Shown: positions 22,145 to 28,022 of the stretch, piece by piece | Layout of the letters: each line of letters begins with the position of its first letter | How positions within the stretch are numbered: the stretch's first letter is position 1 | NCBI GenBank assembly: GCA_027488215.1 | Contig: JAIYCB010000029.1 | Coordinates: forward strand, 1-35,290 | Source of the DNA: Comamonadaceae bacterium | Lineage (GTDB): Bacteria; Pseudomonadota; Gammaproteobacteria; Burkholderiales; Burkholderiaceae_C | Direction: 5' to 3' | Length of the DNA stretch: 35,290 nucleotides | The notes under the pieces: generated by a model | What the model was told of the DNA's origin: nothing | Database searches by the model: none | The model's input: the letters and a program-made list of their open reading frames with translations, nothing else | Made by a program: the position numbers and the translations under genes

Positions 22145-22243
22145 CAAAACTCCAATAAAAGTGGATTGAAAAAATGAGCAACAGACCTTGTGTACATCCA
22201 GATCAGGAACGCAAATTAACATACACAACAAAAATCTGGCAAG

Positions 22244-22258
22244 TTTTTGTATGCAATC
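22244..22258 (+). repeat. Operator-like 15-mer, copy 1
   Basis: TTTTTGTATGCAATC. The inner TTGTATGCAA is a near-palindrome (TTG-N4-CAA) of the kind bound by FCD-type GntR regulators. An exact second copy lies 164 bp downstream. This copy is the nearer one to the binding-protein gene. Binding by the GntR protein at 13813-14646 is inference. Confidence 0.6.
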
Positions 22259-22407
22259 GCTGTGCCCGATGTGACGCCAGCACCGCCGTCATCCAAAAGA
22301 AGTCATCTTTGAAAATGACCCATTTGTCACGACTTGTTCAGCACAAAAATGATGTTTTCTTGCACCATTTTGGTCAGGCTTTTCGCATGACGCCCCAATT
22401 TGGCGAT

Positions 22408-22422
22408 TTTTTGTATGCAATC
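22408..22422 (+). repeat. Operator-like 15-mer, copy 2
   Basis: This is an exact second copy of TTTTTGTATGCAATC in the same orientation. An inverted partial copy, GCATACAAAA, lies at 22470-22479 on the racemase side. The three together could allow looping or cooperative binding. Confidence 0.6.
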
Positions 22423-22671
22423 CATCCTGTCCCCCATCAAAATTAAAATCCCATGAACAAGGGCACATCGCATACAAAACCCCTTACGTCTGCTCAACGA
22501 ACATGCCCATGGTCAATCGATCAGCCCCTCTTTCCCGCTCATGCGATGTTCCAACCCGGCCCGATAGATGCATTCAACACAAGGCCTCCAGTGCCTTGCT
22601 CGACAAGGGCCAAAGGACACTTGCGCAGATTCGCGTCTCAACGCACACCGTTTGAATAAGGAACACCCACC

Positions 22672-23430
22672 ATGAGCCTGCCCTCACCTCGCCGTTATTT
22701 GCTGATCAACCCCAACACGAACCCACTGACCACACGGCGCCTGCAAGACGTCTTGCAACCGATGCTGCCCGATGGTGTGCAACTGGATGTCCTCACCGCC
22801 CGATTTGGAGCGCAGTACATCGCCTGCGAGGCCAGCCACGCCGTGGCTGCACATGCTTGCCTGGACGCTTGGACAGCGCAGCGCAGCCACTCAACGACGC
22901 CGCTGGATGGGGTCTTGATTGGCTGTTTTGGCGATCCGGGTTTGTTCGCGTTGCGTGAAGTCAGTGGCTGCCCAGTCACCGGCCTGGCCGAGGCCTCGTT
23001 CATTCAAGCCGCAACGCACGGACCGTTTGCCATCGTGACCGGCGGCGAGCGCTGGAAGCCCATGCTGCAACGCCTGGCAGGCAGCCTGGGCTTTGGCGCA
23101 CAACTGCGGCACATTGAAACCGTTGTGCCCACCGGAGCGGCTCTGCAGGCCGACCCGGACATGGCCATCAGGTGCTTGACGCAGGCTTGCCAGCAAGCGG
23201 CCCAGTCCGGTGTGGCCGCCATCATCCTCGGCGGCGCTGGCTTGGCAGGCTATGCCCGGCTCTTGCAGCCGCACGTCCCACTTCCCTTGATTGACAGCGC
23301 GCAGGCCGGCTTGGAAGTCATGCTCAGCCCAAACTCAACACCGGCGCCCCACACCCAAGACGGATTTTTTGCCCAATGGCAGGGCATGCCCGATTCATTC
23401 AGGGGTGTCCCAAGCCGAAATGAAGGATGA
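22672..23430 (+). CDS. Asp/Glu/hydantoin racemase family protein (possible allantoin or hydantoin racemase)
   Basis: This 252-residue racemase of the Asp/Glu/hydantoin family has INPNTN at 12-17 and a catalytic-type Cys85 in IGCFGDPGL. The second catalytic Cys, usually in a C-A/T-G-M context, is replaced: the matching segment reads ILGGAGLAG (185-193), with Gly188 at the expected place. The ATG has AAGGA upstream. It diverges from the importer operon and shares its regulatory region. Context suggests racemisation of allantoin or a 5-substituted hydantoin before ring opening. No cyclic amidohydrolase (allantoinase or hydantoinase) is in the window. Confidence 0.82.
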   Translation: MSLPSPRRYLLINPNTNPLTTRRLQDVLQPMLPDGVQLDVLTARFGAQYIACEASHAVAAHACLDAWTAQRSHSTTPLDGVLIGCFGDPGLFALREVSGCPVTGLAEASFIQAATHGPFAIVTGGERWKPMLQRLAGSLGFGAQLRHIETVVPTGAALQADPDMAIRCLTQACQQAAQSGVAAIILGGAGLAGYARLLQPHVPLPLIDSAQAGLEVMLSPNSTPAPHTQDGFFAQWQGMPDSFRGVPSRNEG

Positions 23431-23449
23431 ACTGGCAAGCTCACGCCCC

Positions 23450-24097
23450 ATGAATTGGAATGACACCTTCTTGGGCGCGGGCCCTGTTTTTGCCCAAGGC
23501 CTGGTTTTGAGCCTGGGCCTGATCGTGGCCATTGGAGCGCAAAACGCGTTTGTCTTGCGCCAGGGCTTGCGGCGAGAGCATGTGGGCAGTGTGGTGGCCT
23601 TTTGCGCGGTGGCCGATGCGGTGCTGATCACGGCGGGCGTGTTGGGCATGGCGCAGGCGCTGGGCGACAGGCCTATGTTGGCCCGTGGCCTGGCTTTGGG
23701 CGGTGCGGCGTTTTTGGCGGTGTATGGCTGGCGGGCGCTGCAACGGGCGCGGCAAATCAGTGCGCTGGATGTGACAGCGTCGGGCCAAGCTCTGAGCCGG
23801 GGGGCGGCGATGGCGCAAGCGGCGGGCTTTACCCTGCTCAACCCGCATGTGTACCTGGACACGGTGCTGCTGGTGGGCAGCATCGGCGCGCAGCAGCCCG
23901 CGCCTTTGCAGGGTTGGTTTGCGGCCGGGGCCAGTACGGCCAGTCTGTTGTGGTTCAGCGCTTTGGGCTTTGGGGCCCGTTGGCTGGCGCCCTGGTTTGC
24001 CCGCCCCCGCGCCTGGCAGGTGCTGGATGCGCTGATCGGCCTGACCATGTGGGTGCTGTCGGCCCTGTTGGTGCGCCATGTGGTGAACGGGCTTTGA
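23450..24097 (+). CDS. LysE/ArgO-family amino-acid exporter
   Basis: This is a 215-residue membrane protein with about six helices. The family motif GLIVAIGAQNAFVLRQGLRREHV lies near residues 23-45, and a second conserved part, AGFTLLNPHVYLDTVLLVG, lies mid-protein. LysE/ArgO proteins export basic amino acids such as lysine and arginine. ATG 23450 gives the usual family length. ATG 23420, overlapping the racemase stop, is an alternative, and neither has a strong ribosome site. It may be co-transcribed with the racemase gene, but it could equally be an ordinary neighbour. Confidence 0.85.
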   Translation: MNWNDTFLGAGPVFAQGLVLSLGLIVAIGAQNAFVLRQGLRREHVGSVVAFCAVADAVLITAGVLGMAQALGDRPMLARGLALGGAAFLAVYGWRALQRARQISALDVTASGQALSRGAAMAQAAGFTLLNPHVYLDTVLLVGSIGAQQPAPLQGWFAAGASTASLLWFSALGFGARWLAPWFARPRAWQVLDALIGLTMWVLSALLVRHVVNGL

Positions 24098-24126
24098 TAT
24101 CTTTCAAACCAAGGGAAATAAAAAAA

Positions 24127-24155
24127 TTGACTTTTATTTCAATAGGGAATATATT
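24127..24155 (+). promoter_or_regulatory. Near-consensus sigma-70 promoter
   Basis: TTGACT (24127-24132) is followed by a 17-bp spacer and TATATT (24150-24155). The surrounding DNA is AT-rich in an otherwise GC-rich window. The predicted start is near 24162. The first confident gene downstream is the RNA-binding protein at 24693, more than 500 nt away. Confidence 0.6.
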
Positions 24156-24199
24156 CGCGGCTTGTTTTGCAGCACCCGCATGAACAAAACGCAGAATGC

Positions 24200-24268
24200 T
24201 CACAAGGCGTCTGCACGGCCTCGATTGACCTCGAAAAGCATGTCCTGTTGAGCAGCAGGCTTGTTCAT
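24200..24268 (-). CDS. Possible small ORF, 22 residues, unknown
   Basis: The frame reads MNKPAAQQDM followed by LFEVNRGRADAL, then TGA. The ATG (24268) is preceded by GGAGAG and an A-run at good spacing. The peptide is not hydrophobic and matches nothing I recognise. It could be a real small protein, a leader peptide or the leftover N-terminus of a decayed gene. Confidence 0.25.
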   Translation of the reverse strand: MNKPAAQQDMLFEVNRGRADAL

Positions 24269-24692
24269 TTTTTTCTCTCCGCTCTGCGTCAGCCCCTGGA
24301 TGGTTGGCGACTCGATTGACTTTGATTTCTCTGATGACCCCCCACTCGGGCTCCCCGGTCGACTCGCCCTCGACACACCCTTTTTGCACCGGCCTTGGCC
24401 GAACAAGCGCTGCCACGGCTTTGCGCCAGGCTCGCCCTGCTTTGCAAGGCCTGGACCTGACGCCTGCCCTGCACCGCACGGCTTGTGCTTTCACCCAACA
24501 TGCTGCGCGCGGCGTGCTCGACACAACCCGCAATTGGCTGCAAAACAGCCCCAACCCCGAACAAATGCGCTGAGGCTCCAGGGCTTTGGGCGCGTTTCCC
24601 TGCGGCTACTTGGCCTTGGCCAGATATCCGCTTTTCCTTGCAAGTCGGTTTCGTTTTGAAGCCGCCACGCCACCTCTCTGAAAGGCTCGCAC

Positions 24693-24986
24693 ATGAGCAG
24701 CAAAATTTACGTGGGCAACTTGCCCTACACCATCGACGACGCCAGCTTGCGTCAAAACTTTTCTGATTTTGGCGGCGTGCTGTCGGCCAAGGTCATGATG
24801 GACCGCGACACCGGTCGCTCCAAGGGGTTCGCCTTTGTGGAAATGTCCAGCGCCGAAGAAGCCCAAGCCGCCATCACCGGTCTGAACGGCGTCTCAGTCG
24901 GTGGTCGCTCCATCGTGGTCAACATTTCCAAGCCCAAAGAGCCCAGCACCGGCTATGGCAGCGGTTACCGCGACAGGCGCAACTGA
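24693..24986 (+). CDS. RNA-binding protein with a single RRM
   Basis: This 97-residue protein is almost entirely one RNA recognition motif. RNP2 is KIYVGNL at 4-10 and RNP1 is KGFAFVEM at 44-51, with the aromatic residues kept. A short Gly/Arg-rich tail, TGYGSGYRDRRN, follows. Small stand-alone RRM proteins of this type are known in cyanobacteria and many betaproteobacteria and are often cold-inducible. GAAAGG precedes the ATG, and a strong terminator follows the stop. Confidence 0.92.
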   Translation: MSSKIYVGNLPYTIDDASLRQNFSDFGGVLSAKVMMDRDTGRSKGFAFVEMSSAEEAQAAITGLNGVSVGGRSIVVNISKPKEPSTGYGSGYRDRRN

Positions 24987-25002
24987 ACATTCGGTTGCCC
25001 GC

Positions 25003-25031
25003 AAAAAAAGCCGCTTCACAGCGGCTTTTTT
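25003..25031. terminator. Bidirectional intrinsic terminator
   Basis: A GCCGCT/AGCGGC stem with a TCAC loop is flanked by a run of A on the left and T on the right, so it works in both directions. It ends the RRM gene on the plus strand and the pucC-small-peptide unit on the minus strand. Confidence 0.9.
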
Positions 25032-25072
25032 GTGGGTGGGCTTATTTGCAAAAGCCCTGGGCACGGGGCGCT

Positions 25073-25168
25073 TTACTTGCGCGGATCTTTCGGGCGATTG
25101 AACCAGTTGGCCAACATGAACAGGCAAAAAACCACGAATATGATGATGAGGATGTGTTTGATTTCCAT
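25073..25168 (-). CDS. Small membrane peptide (31 residues) downstream of pucC
   Basis: The peptide begins MEIKHILIIIFVVF, has one hydrophobic stretch (about residues 5-20) and ends in a charged tail NRPKDPRK. ATG 25168 has AAGGA 6 nt upstream. It starts 50 nt after the pucC stop and lies before the bidirectional terminator, so it is placed as the last gene of the puc unit. I do not recognise the family. Size and topology are like small accessory subunits of pigment-protein complexes, but that is only an analogy. A T-run right after pucC may reduce read-through into it. Confidence 0.55.
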   Translation of the reverse strand: MEIKHILIIIFVVFCLFMLANWFNRPKDPRK

Positions 25169-25218
25169 GGCTGTTCCTTTGGAAGGCAAGGGGTGGGGTT
25201 AAAAAAAAGAGCTTCTCA

Positions 25219-26607
25219 TTATGCTGAGCTGATCGGGACACGTACAGGCGCGCGCACCAAAGGTCCCATGGCCCAAAGGGTCAGTGCCAGCAAAACGATC
25301 TCGATGGCGTACACCGCTGAATAGCCCATGACGGGGCTGCTGCCCAGCGCCACTGCGTCCCGAATCAGGCCGCCTGCGGCCATGCCCACGCCAGCGGCCG
25401 TGGCCTGGACGGCACCCCAGGCCCCCATGGCCAGTCCAATCTGGCTGGGCGGGGCGAGCTGCATGGTGGCCGTGAGGGTACCGTGGGCGAACAAACCACC
25501 GCCCAGGCCGACCAGAAAAACTCCCAGGACAAACAACGCCGGGGAGGCCAAAGGGGCCGCCGCGATGATGGTCACAAAGGCTGGCAGACCGATCCAAGCG
25601 CCCCAGCCAGACATGCGGTAGGCGTCGGCACCGCGCCCCAGCACGCGGGAGGCCCAGGCAAAGCCCAGCAGCCCGCCCAGCGCCAAGGTGGCCGACAGCA
25701 GGGTGGTGCTGGACACGCTCATCTGCAAGATCTCACCGCCATAAGGCTCCAATAAAACGTCTTCCATGGTGAACGCCATGGTGCCCAAGCCCACCGCCAG
25801 CAAGCGACGCAGTGTGTTGGGGCCTTGGCAAAACAGCTGCCAGGCTTGCGCGAATGTGTGCTCAATGGGCGTGCCGGGCTTGCGCAGACGGCTGCGCGGC
25901 TCTTGCTTCCAAAGCGCAATCACGTTCAGCACCAGGGTGGTCACGGCCACCGCCTGCACCACGCGAATGAGCTGGCCGGGGCTGTAGTCGTGCAGCAAAT
26001 AGCCCAACATCAAGGCGCTGCCGATCATGCCGATCAGTTGCATCACATACATCAGGCCGACCACCTGGGGCTGACGCTCGGGCGGAGCCAGGTCAGTGGC
26101 CAAGGCCAAGCCCGCGGTTTGCACGGTGTGCATGCCCAGGCCCACCAACAAAAACGCCCCAGCCGCCCCCACTTGTCCCACCCATTCCGGGGCTTGGCTG
26201 GATTGACCGGCACCGGCCAGCACCAACAGTGCAAAGGGCATGATGGAGAAACCACCAAACTGGAGCAAGCTGCCCATCCAGATGTAGGGCACCCGGCGCC
26301 AACCCAGCTGCGAGCGGTGGTTGTCAGAACGAAAACCGATCAAGGTCCGCAAAGGCGCGATCAACAAAGGCAGGGCAACCATGAAGGACACGAGCGTGGC
26401 CGAGACCTTGAGCTCGACGATCATCACGCGGTTGAGGGTGCCTACGAGCATGACCATGGCCATGCCCACAGAAATTTGAAACAGCGACAAGCGCAGCAGA
26501 CGCGAGAGCGGCAAATCATCGCTGGCAGCGTCGGCAAAGGGAAGAAACCGGGGGCCCCAACTGGCCAAGGCCGTACCCCAGTTGCTGCGTTTTTTAGTGG
26601 TGTTCAT
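25219..26607 (-). CDS. pucC: PucC, LH2 assembly protein (BCD transporter family)
   Basis: This 462-residue protein has about 12 transmembrane segments and belongs to the same BCD/major-facilitator family as the LhaA encoded at 4133-5593. Shared blocks are RFLPFADAAS, VGTLNRVMIVEL and LIGFRSD. PucC is needed for LH2 formation or stability in Rhodobacter and may deliver or shield bacteriochlorophyll. It is third in pucBAC, 54 nt after pucA with a hairpin in the gap. No clear ribosome site precedes the ATG, which fits a low expression level relative to pucBA. Confidence 0.93.
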   Translation of the reverse strand: MNTTKKRSNWGTALASWGPRFLPFADAASDDLPLSRLLRLSLFQISVGMAMVMLVGTLNRVMIVELKVSATLVSFMVALPLLIAPLRTLIGFRSDNHRSQLGWRRVPYIWMGSLLQFGGFSIMPFALLVLAGAGQSSQAPEWVGQVGAAGAFLLVGLGMHTVQTAGLALATDLAPPERQPQVVGLMYVMQLIGMIGSALMLGYLLHDYSPGQLIRVVQAVAVTTLVLNVIALWKQEPRSRLRKPGTPIEHTFAQAWQLFCQGPNTLRRLLAVGLGTMAFTMEDVLLEPYGGEILQMSVSSTTLLSATLALGGLLGFAWASRVLGRGADAYRMSGWGAWIGLPAFVTIIAAAPLASPALFVLGVFLVGLGGGLFAHGTLTATMQLAPPSQIGLAMGAWGAVQATAAGVGMAAGGLIRDAVALGSSPVMGYSAVYAIEIVLLALTLWAMGPLVRAPVRVPISSA

Positions 26608-26618
26608 AGTCAGGGAAA

Positions 26619-26642
26619 GACCAGGCGCTTGCGCGCCTGGTC
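26619..26642 (-). terminator. Hairpin between pucA and pucC
   Basis: A perfect 10-bp stem GACCAGGCGC / GCGCCTGGTC closes a loop that reads GCAA (a GNRA tetraloop) on the minus strand, followed by UUU. Similar hairpins after pucA in other purple bacteria stabilise pucBA mRNA and limit read-through into pucC. Confidence 0.8.
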
Positions 26643-26661
26643 AATCGGCGGGACAAGGCCC

Positions 26662-26856
26662 TTACTTCTTCACGGCAGCATCGCCCGCGGGCGCCGTGGC
26701 GACCACTTTGGAACCGCCGTTGAGGAAGTTTTTCACCCAAGTGGTGTTCAATGTGAGGGCCAGGTGCACGCTGAACGAGGCAATCGCCACGGCCGCAATG
26801 AACACTGGAATACCCACAGAAGGCTTCACCACCAACCACATTTTCGAGTAGATCAT
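26662..26856 (-). CDS. pucA: LH2 antenna alpha subunit
   Basis: This 64-residue membrane polypeptide has a cytoplasmic N-terminus, one helix and an Ala/Lys-rich tail. It aligns without gaps to Rhodoblastus acidophilus LH2 alpha: Met1 (B800 site), Trp7, GIP at 15-17, His31 (B850 ligand, SVHLAL) and TTW at 38-40. Positions 44-45 are Phe-Leu instead of the Tyr-Trp or Tyr-Tyr pair of B800-850 complexes. Phe44-Leu45 is the pair known from B800-820 (LH3). It lies 12 nt after pucB. Confidence 0.93.
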   Translation of the reverse strand: MIYSKMWLVVKPSVGIPVFIAAVAIASFSVHLALTLNTTWVKNFLNGGSKVVATAPAGDAAVKK

Positions 26857-26868
26857 GTTGTGACTCCT

Positions 26869-27021
26869 TTACTTGAGCCAGGGTGAATAGATGAAGGCCA
26901 GCAGATGGGCGAATGCGGCAATCATGCCGAAAATCTGCGTACCCTGGATGAGATTGCGGTGAATCTCTTCCGATTCGGCCTGGGTCAGTCCCGTTGGCCA
27001 GACTTTGTCTGAGTTAGACAT
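26869..27021 (-). CDS. pucB: LH2 antenna beta subunit
   Basis: This 50-residue protein is the partner of PucA in the LH2 ring. SEEIHRNLIQG and the core helix with AHLLAFIYSPW follow the family pattern; the His in AHLLAF is the B850 ligand and the His in EEIHR is also conserved. The Arg that hydrogen-bonds the B800 acetyl group (Arg20 in Rbl. acidophilus, context GTR) is Gln here (GTQ). ATG 27021 has a strong AAGGAGA. The longer frame to 27141 is rejected. Confidence 0.94.
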   Translation of the reverse strand: MSNSDKVWPTGLTQAESEEIHRNLIQGTQIFGMIAAFAHLLAFIYSPWLK

Positions 27022-27158
27022 AGTTTTCTCCTTGCAGAAGACGTGCACGGCCCGCACGAGGGCTATTCTTGGCCACCACGGCCAGGAATGGGGTTGCCCT
27101 GAATTTGCACGCACCCACACACTGGGCGTCGGGGAGAACAAAGTCAGAGTGAATCATC

Positions 27159-28022
27159 TCAAGCCCGCCGTGGCATGCGCCAGGGCAGCATGGCTTGAAC
27201 CACCGGTGACACCAAGCGCGGCACCGACAGGGTTTCATGAAAGGCCAGCAAAGGCTCGCCTGCGTGATCAAATTGCAGCAAGGCACGCTGGTAAAAGGGC
27301 GTGTCTTCGAGTTGTTCATGCACCCGCACAGCGTTTTCGCTGCGCATGCGGCGGTCGATGCGCCAGCCGGTCTTGGGCAAGTGCTGAACCTGCGGGACTG
27401 CAACAGGCTCCACCGTGCCTTTGGGCGTGAAGCGCAGTGAAAGCACGCGGTCTTCCTTCCCCGGGGCTTGCATGTCATAAAACACCAAGGTGCTGCCATC
27501 ACGCATGCGGGCACGAGACCAGTCCCAGGTGTGAAAACCCCGGTCCACCGGCTCGTCGCCTTCGTTCGAATCGAGGTAGGCGTGGCCTTGCCATTTCAAA
27601 TCAGGTGCACTCAGATCGACTTCAATGCGCGAGGACGGTGCCAAGGGTCCCCAACGGTGGCGACTGGCTTCGTCCAAAGGTGTGGAGTAGCCAAACAACT
27701 GTTGCGGCCACAGCTTGATTCGGCCACGCACGCGGCGCGGGATGGGCACACACACCTCGTCGATGTCGATGGTCAGGCAGTCGCCATCCCAGCTCAGCTG
27801 GCTCGGGCCAACGGTGAACTGGCGGGCACTGCGGGCGCAATGGCGTTGGCCGCGCTCGGTCATGGCCCAGCGGCCCTGCCCTTTGCTGTAGATGGCCACG
27901 TTCAGCGCACAGTGGTTGTCGGGGTTGGCCGCACCACGCTGGCGCGCCCAAGCGTAATAAGGCGAGAACACACTGCCGACAAAGGCAATGAGAGTGATGC
28001 CGTGTTGTCCGTCGTCACTCAT
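27159..28022 (-). CDS. crtC: Carotenoid 1,2-hydratase CrtC (hydroxyneurosporene synthase)
   Basis: CrtC adds water across the 1,2 double bond of neurosporene or lycopene-type carotenoids. From ATG 28022, which overlaps the crtD stop (ATGA), it is 287 residues, near the Rhodobacter length. GITLIAFVGSVFSPYYAWAR and HCALNVAIYS are family hallmarks. In the same frame just upstream, inside crtD, the sequence FDQHVPDGGYLWWYVDA also looks like CrtC. No ATG, GTG or TTG was found between that segment and 28022, so the true start is uncertain. The frame stays open to an ATG at 28367. Confidence 0.9.
   Translation of the reverse strand: MSDDGQHGITLIAFVGSVFSPYYAWARQRGAANPDNHCALNVAIYSKGQGRWAMTERGQRHCARSARQFTVGPSQLSWDGDCLTIDIDEVCVPIPRRVRGRIKLWPQQLFGYSTPLDEASRHRWGPLAPSSRIEVDLSAPDLKWQGHAYLDSNEGDEPVDRGFHTWDWSRARMRDGSTLVFYDMQAPGKEDRVLSLRFTPKGTVEPVAVPQVQHLPKTGWRIDRRMRSENAVRVHEQLEDTPFYQRALLQFDHAGEPLLAFHETLSVPRLVSPVVQAMLPWRMPRRA

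Larger units (their letters stand above)
22145..22671. promoter_or_regulatory. Divergent regulatory region between importer operon and racemase gene
   Basis: This 527-bp intergenic region is AT-richer than its surroundings and contains no convincing gene. It holds two identical copies of a 15-mer and at least three related half-sites (TTGTGTAC at 22188, CATACACAA at 22220, GCATACAAAA at 22470), as a regulator acting on both divergent units would need. A 68-residue ORF at 22453-22659 lacks a good ribosome site and looks spurious. The racemase ATG is preceded by AAGGA, and the binding-protein ATG by GGAG. No clear sigma-70 promoter stands out. Confidence 0.6.
24098..24692. other. Intergenic stretch without a confident gene
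   Basis: About 595 bp lie between the lysE-type and RRM genes. It holds the promoter at 24127, a 22-residue minus-strand ORF with a good ribosome site (24200-24268), a 23-residue plus-strand ORF at 24180, and an 80-residue plus-strand frame (ATG 24334 to TGA 24573) with GC-rich third positions but no ribosome site. The 10-mer CTCGATTGAC occurs at 24220 and 24311. It could be a long untranslated leader, a small-RNA locus or a decayed gene. I cannot tell which. Confidence 0.4.

Noticed and set aside
22453..22659. 68-residue ORF upstream of the racemase gene
   Set aside because: No ribosome site, no recognisable features, and it lies across the regulatory region.
24334..24573. 80-residue plus-strand ORF in the lysE-RRM gap
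   Set aside because: Third positions are GC-rich, but there is no ribosome site or recognisable motif. I kept it only as a note under the gap.
27006..27020. TGTCT-N5-AGACA inverted repeat as a PpsR site
   Set aside because: The spacing between TGT and ACA is 9, not 12, and it lies within the first codons of pucB.
27022..27158. Search for a TGT-N12-ACA site upstream of pucB
   Set aside because: No such site is seen in this gap. Control may be further upstream or by another regulator.
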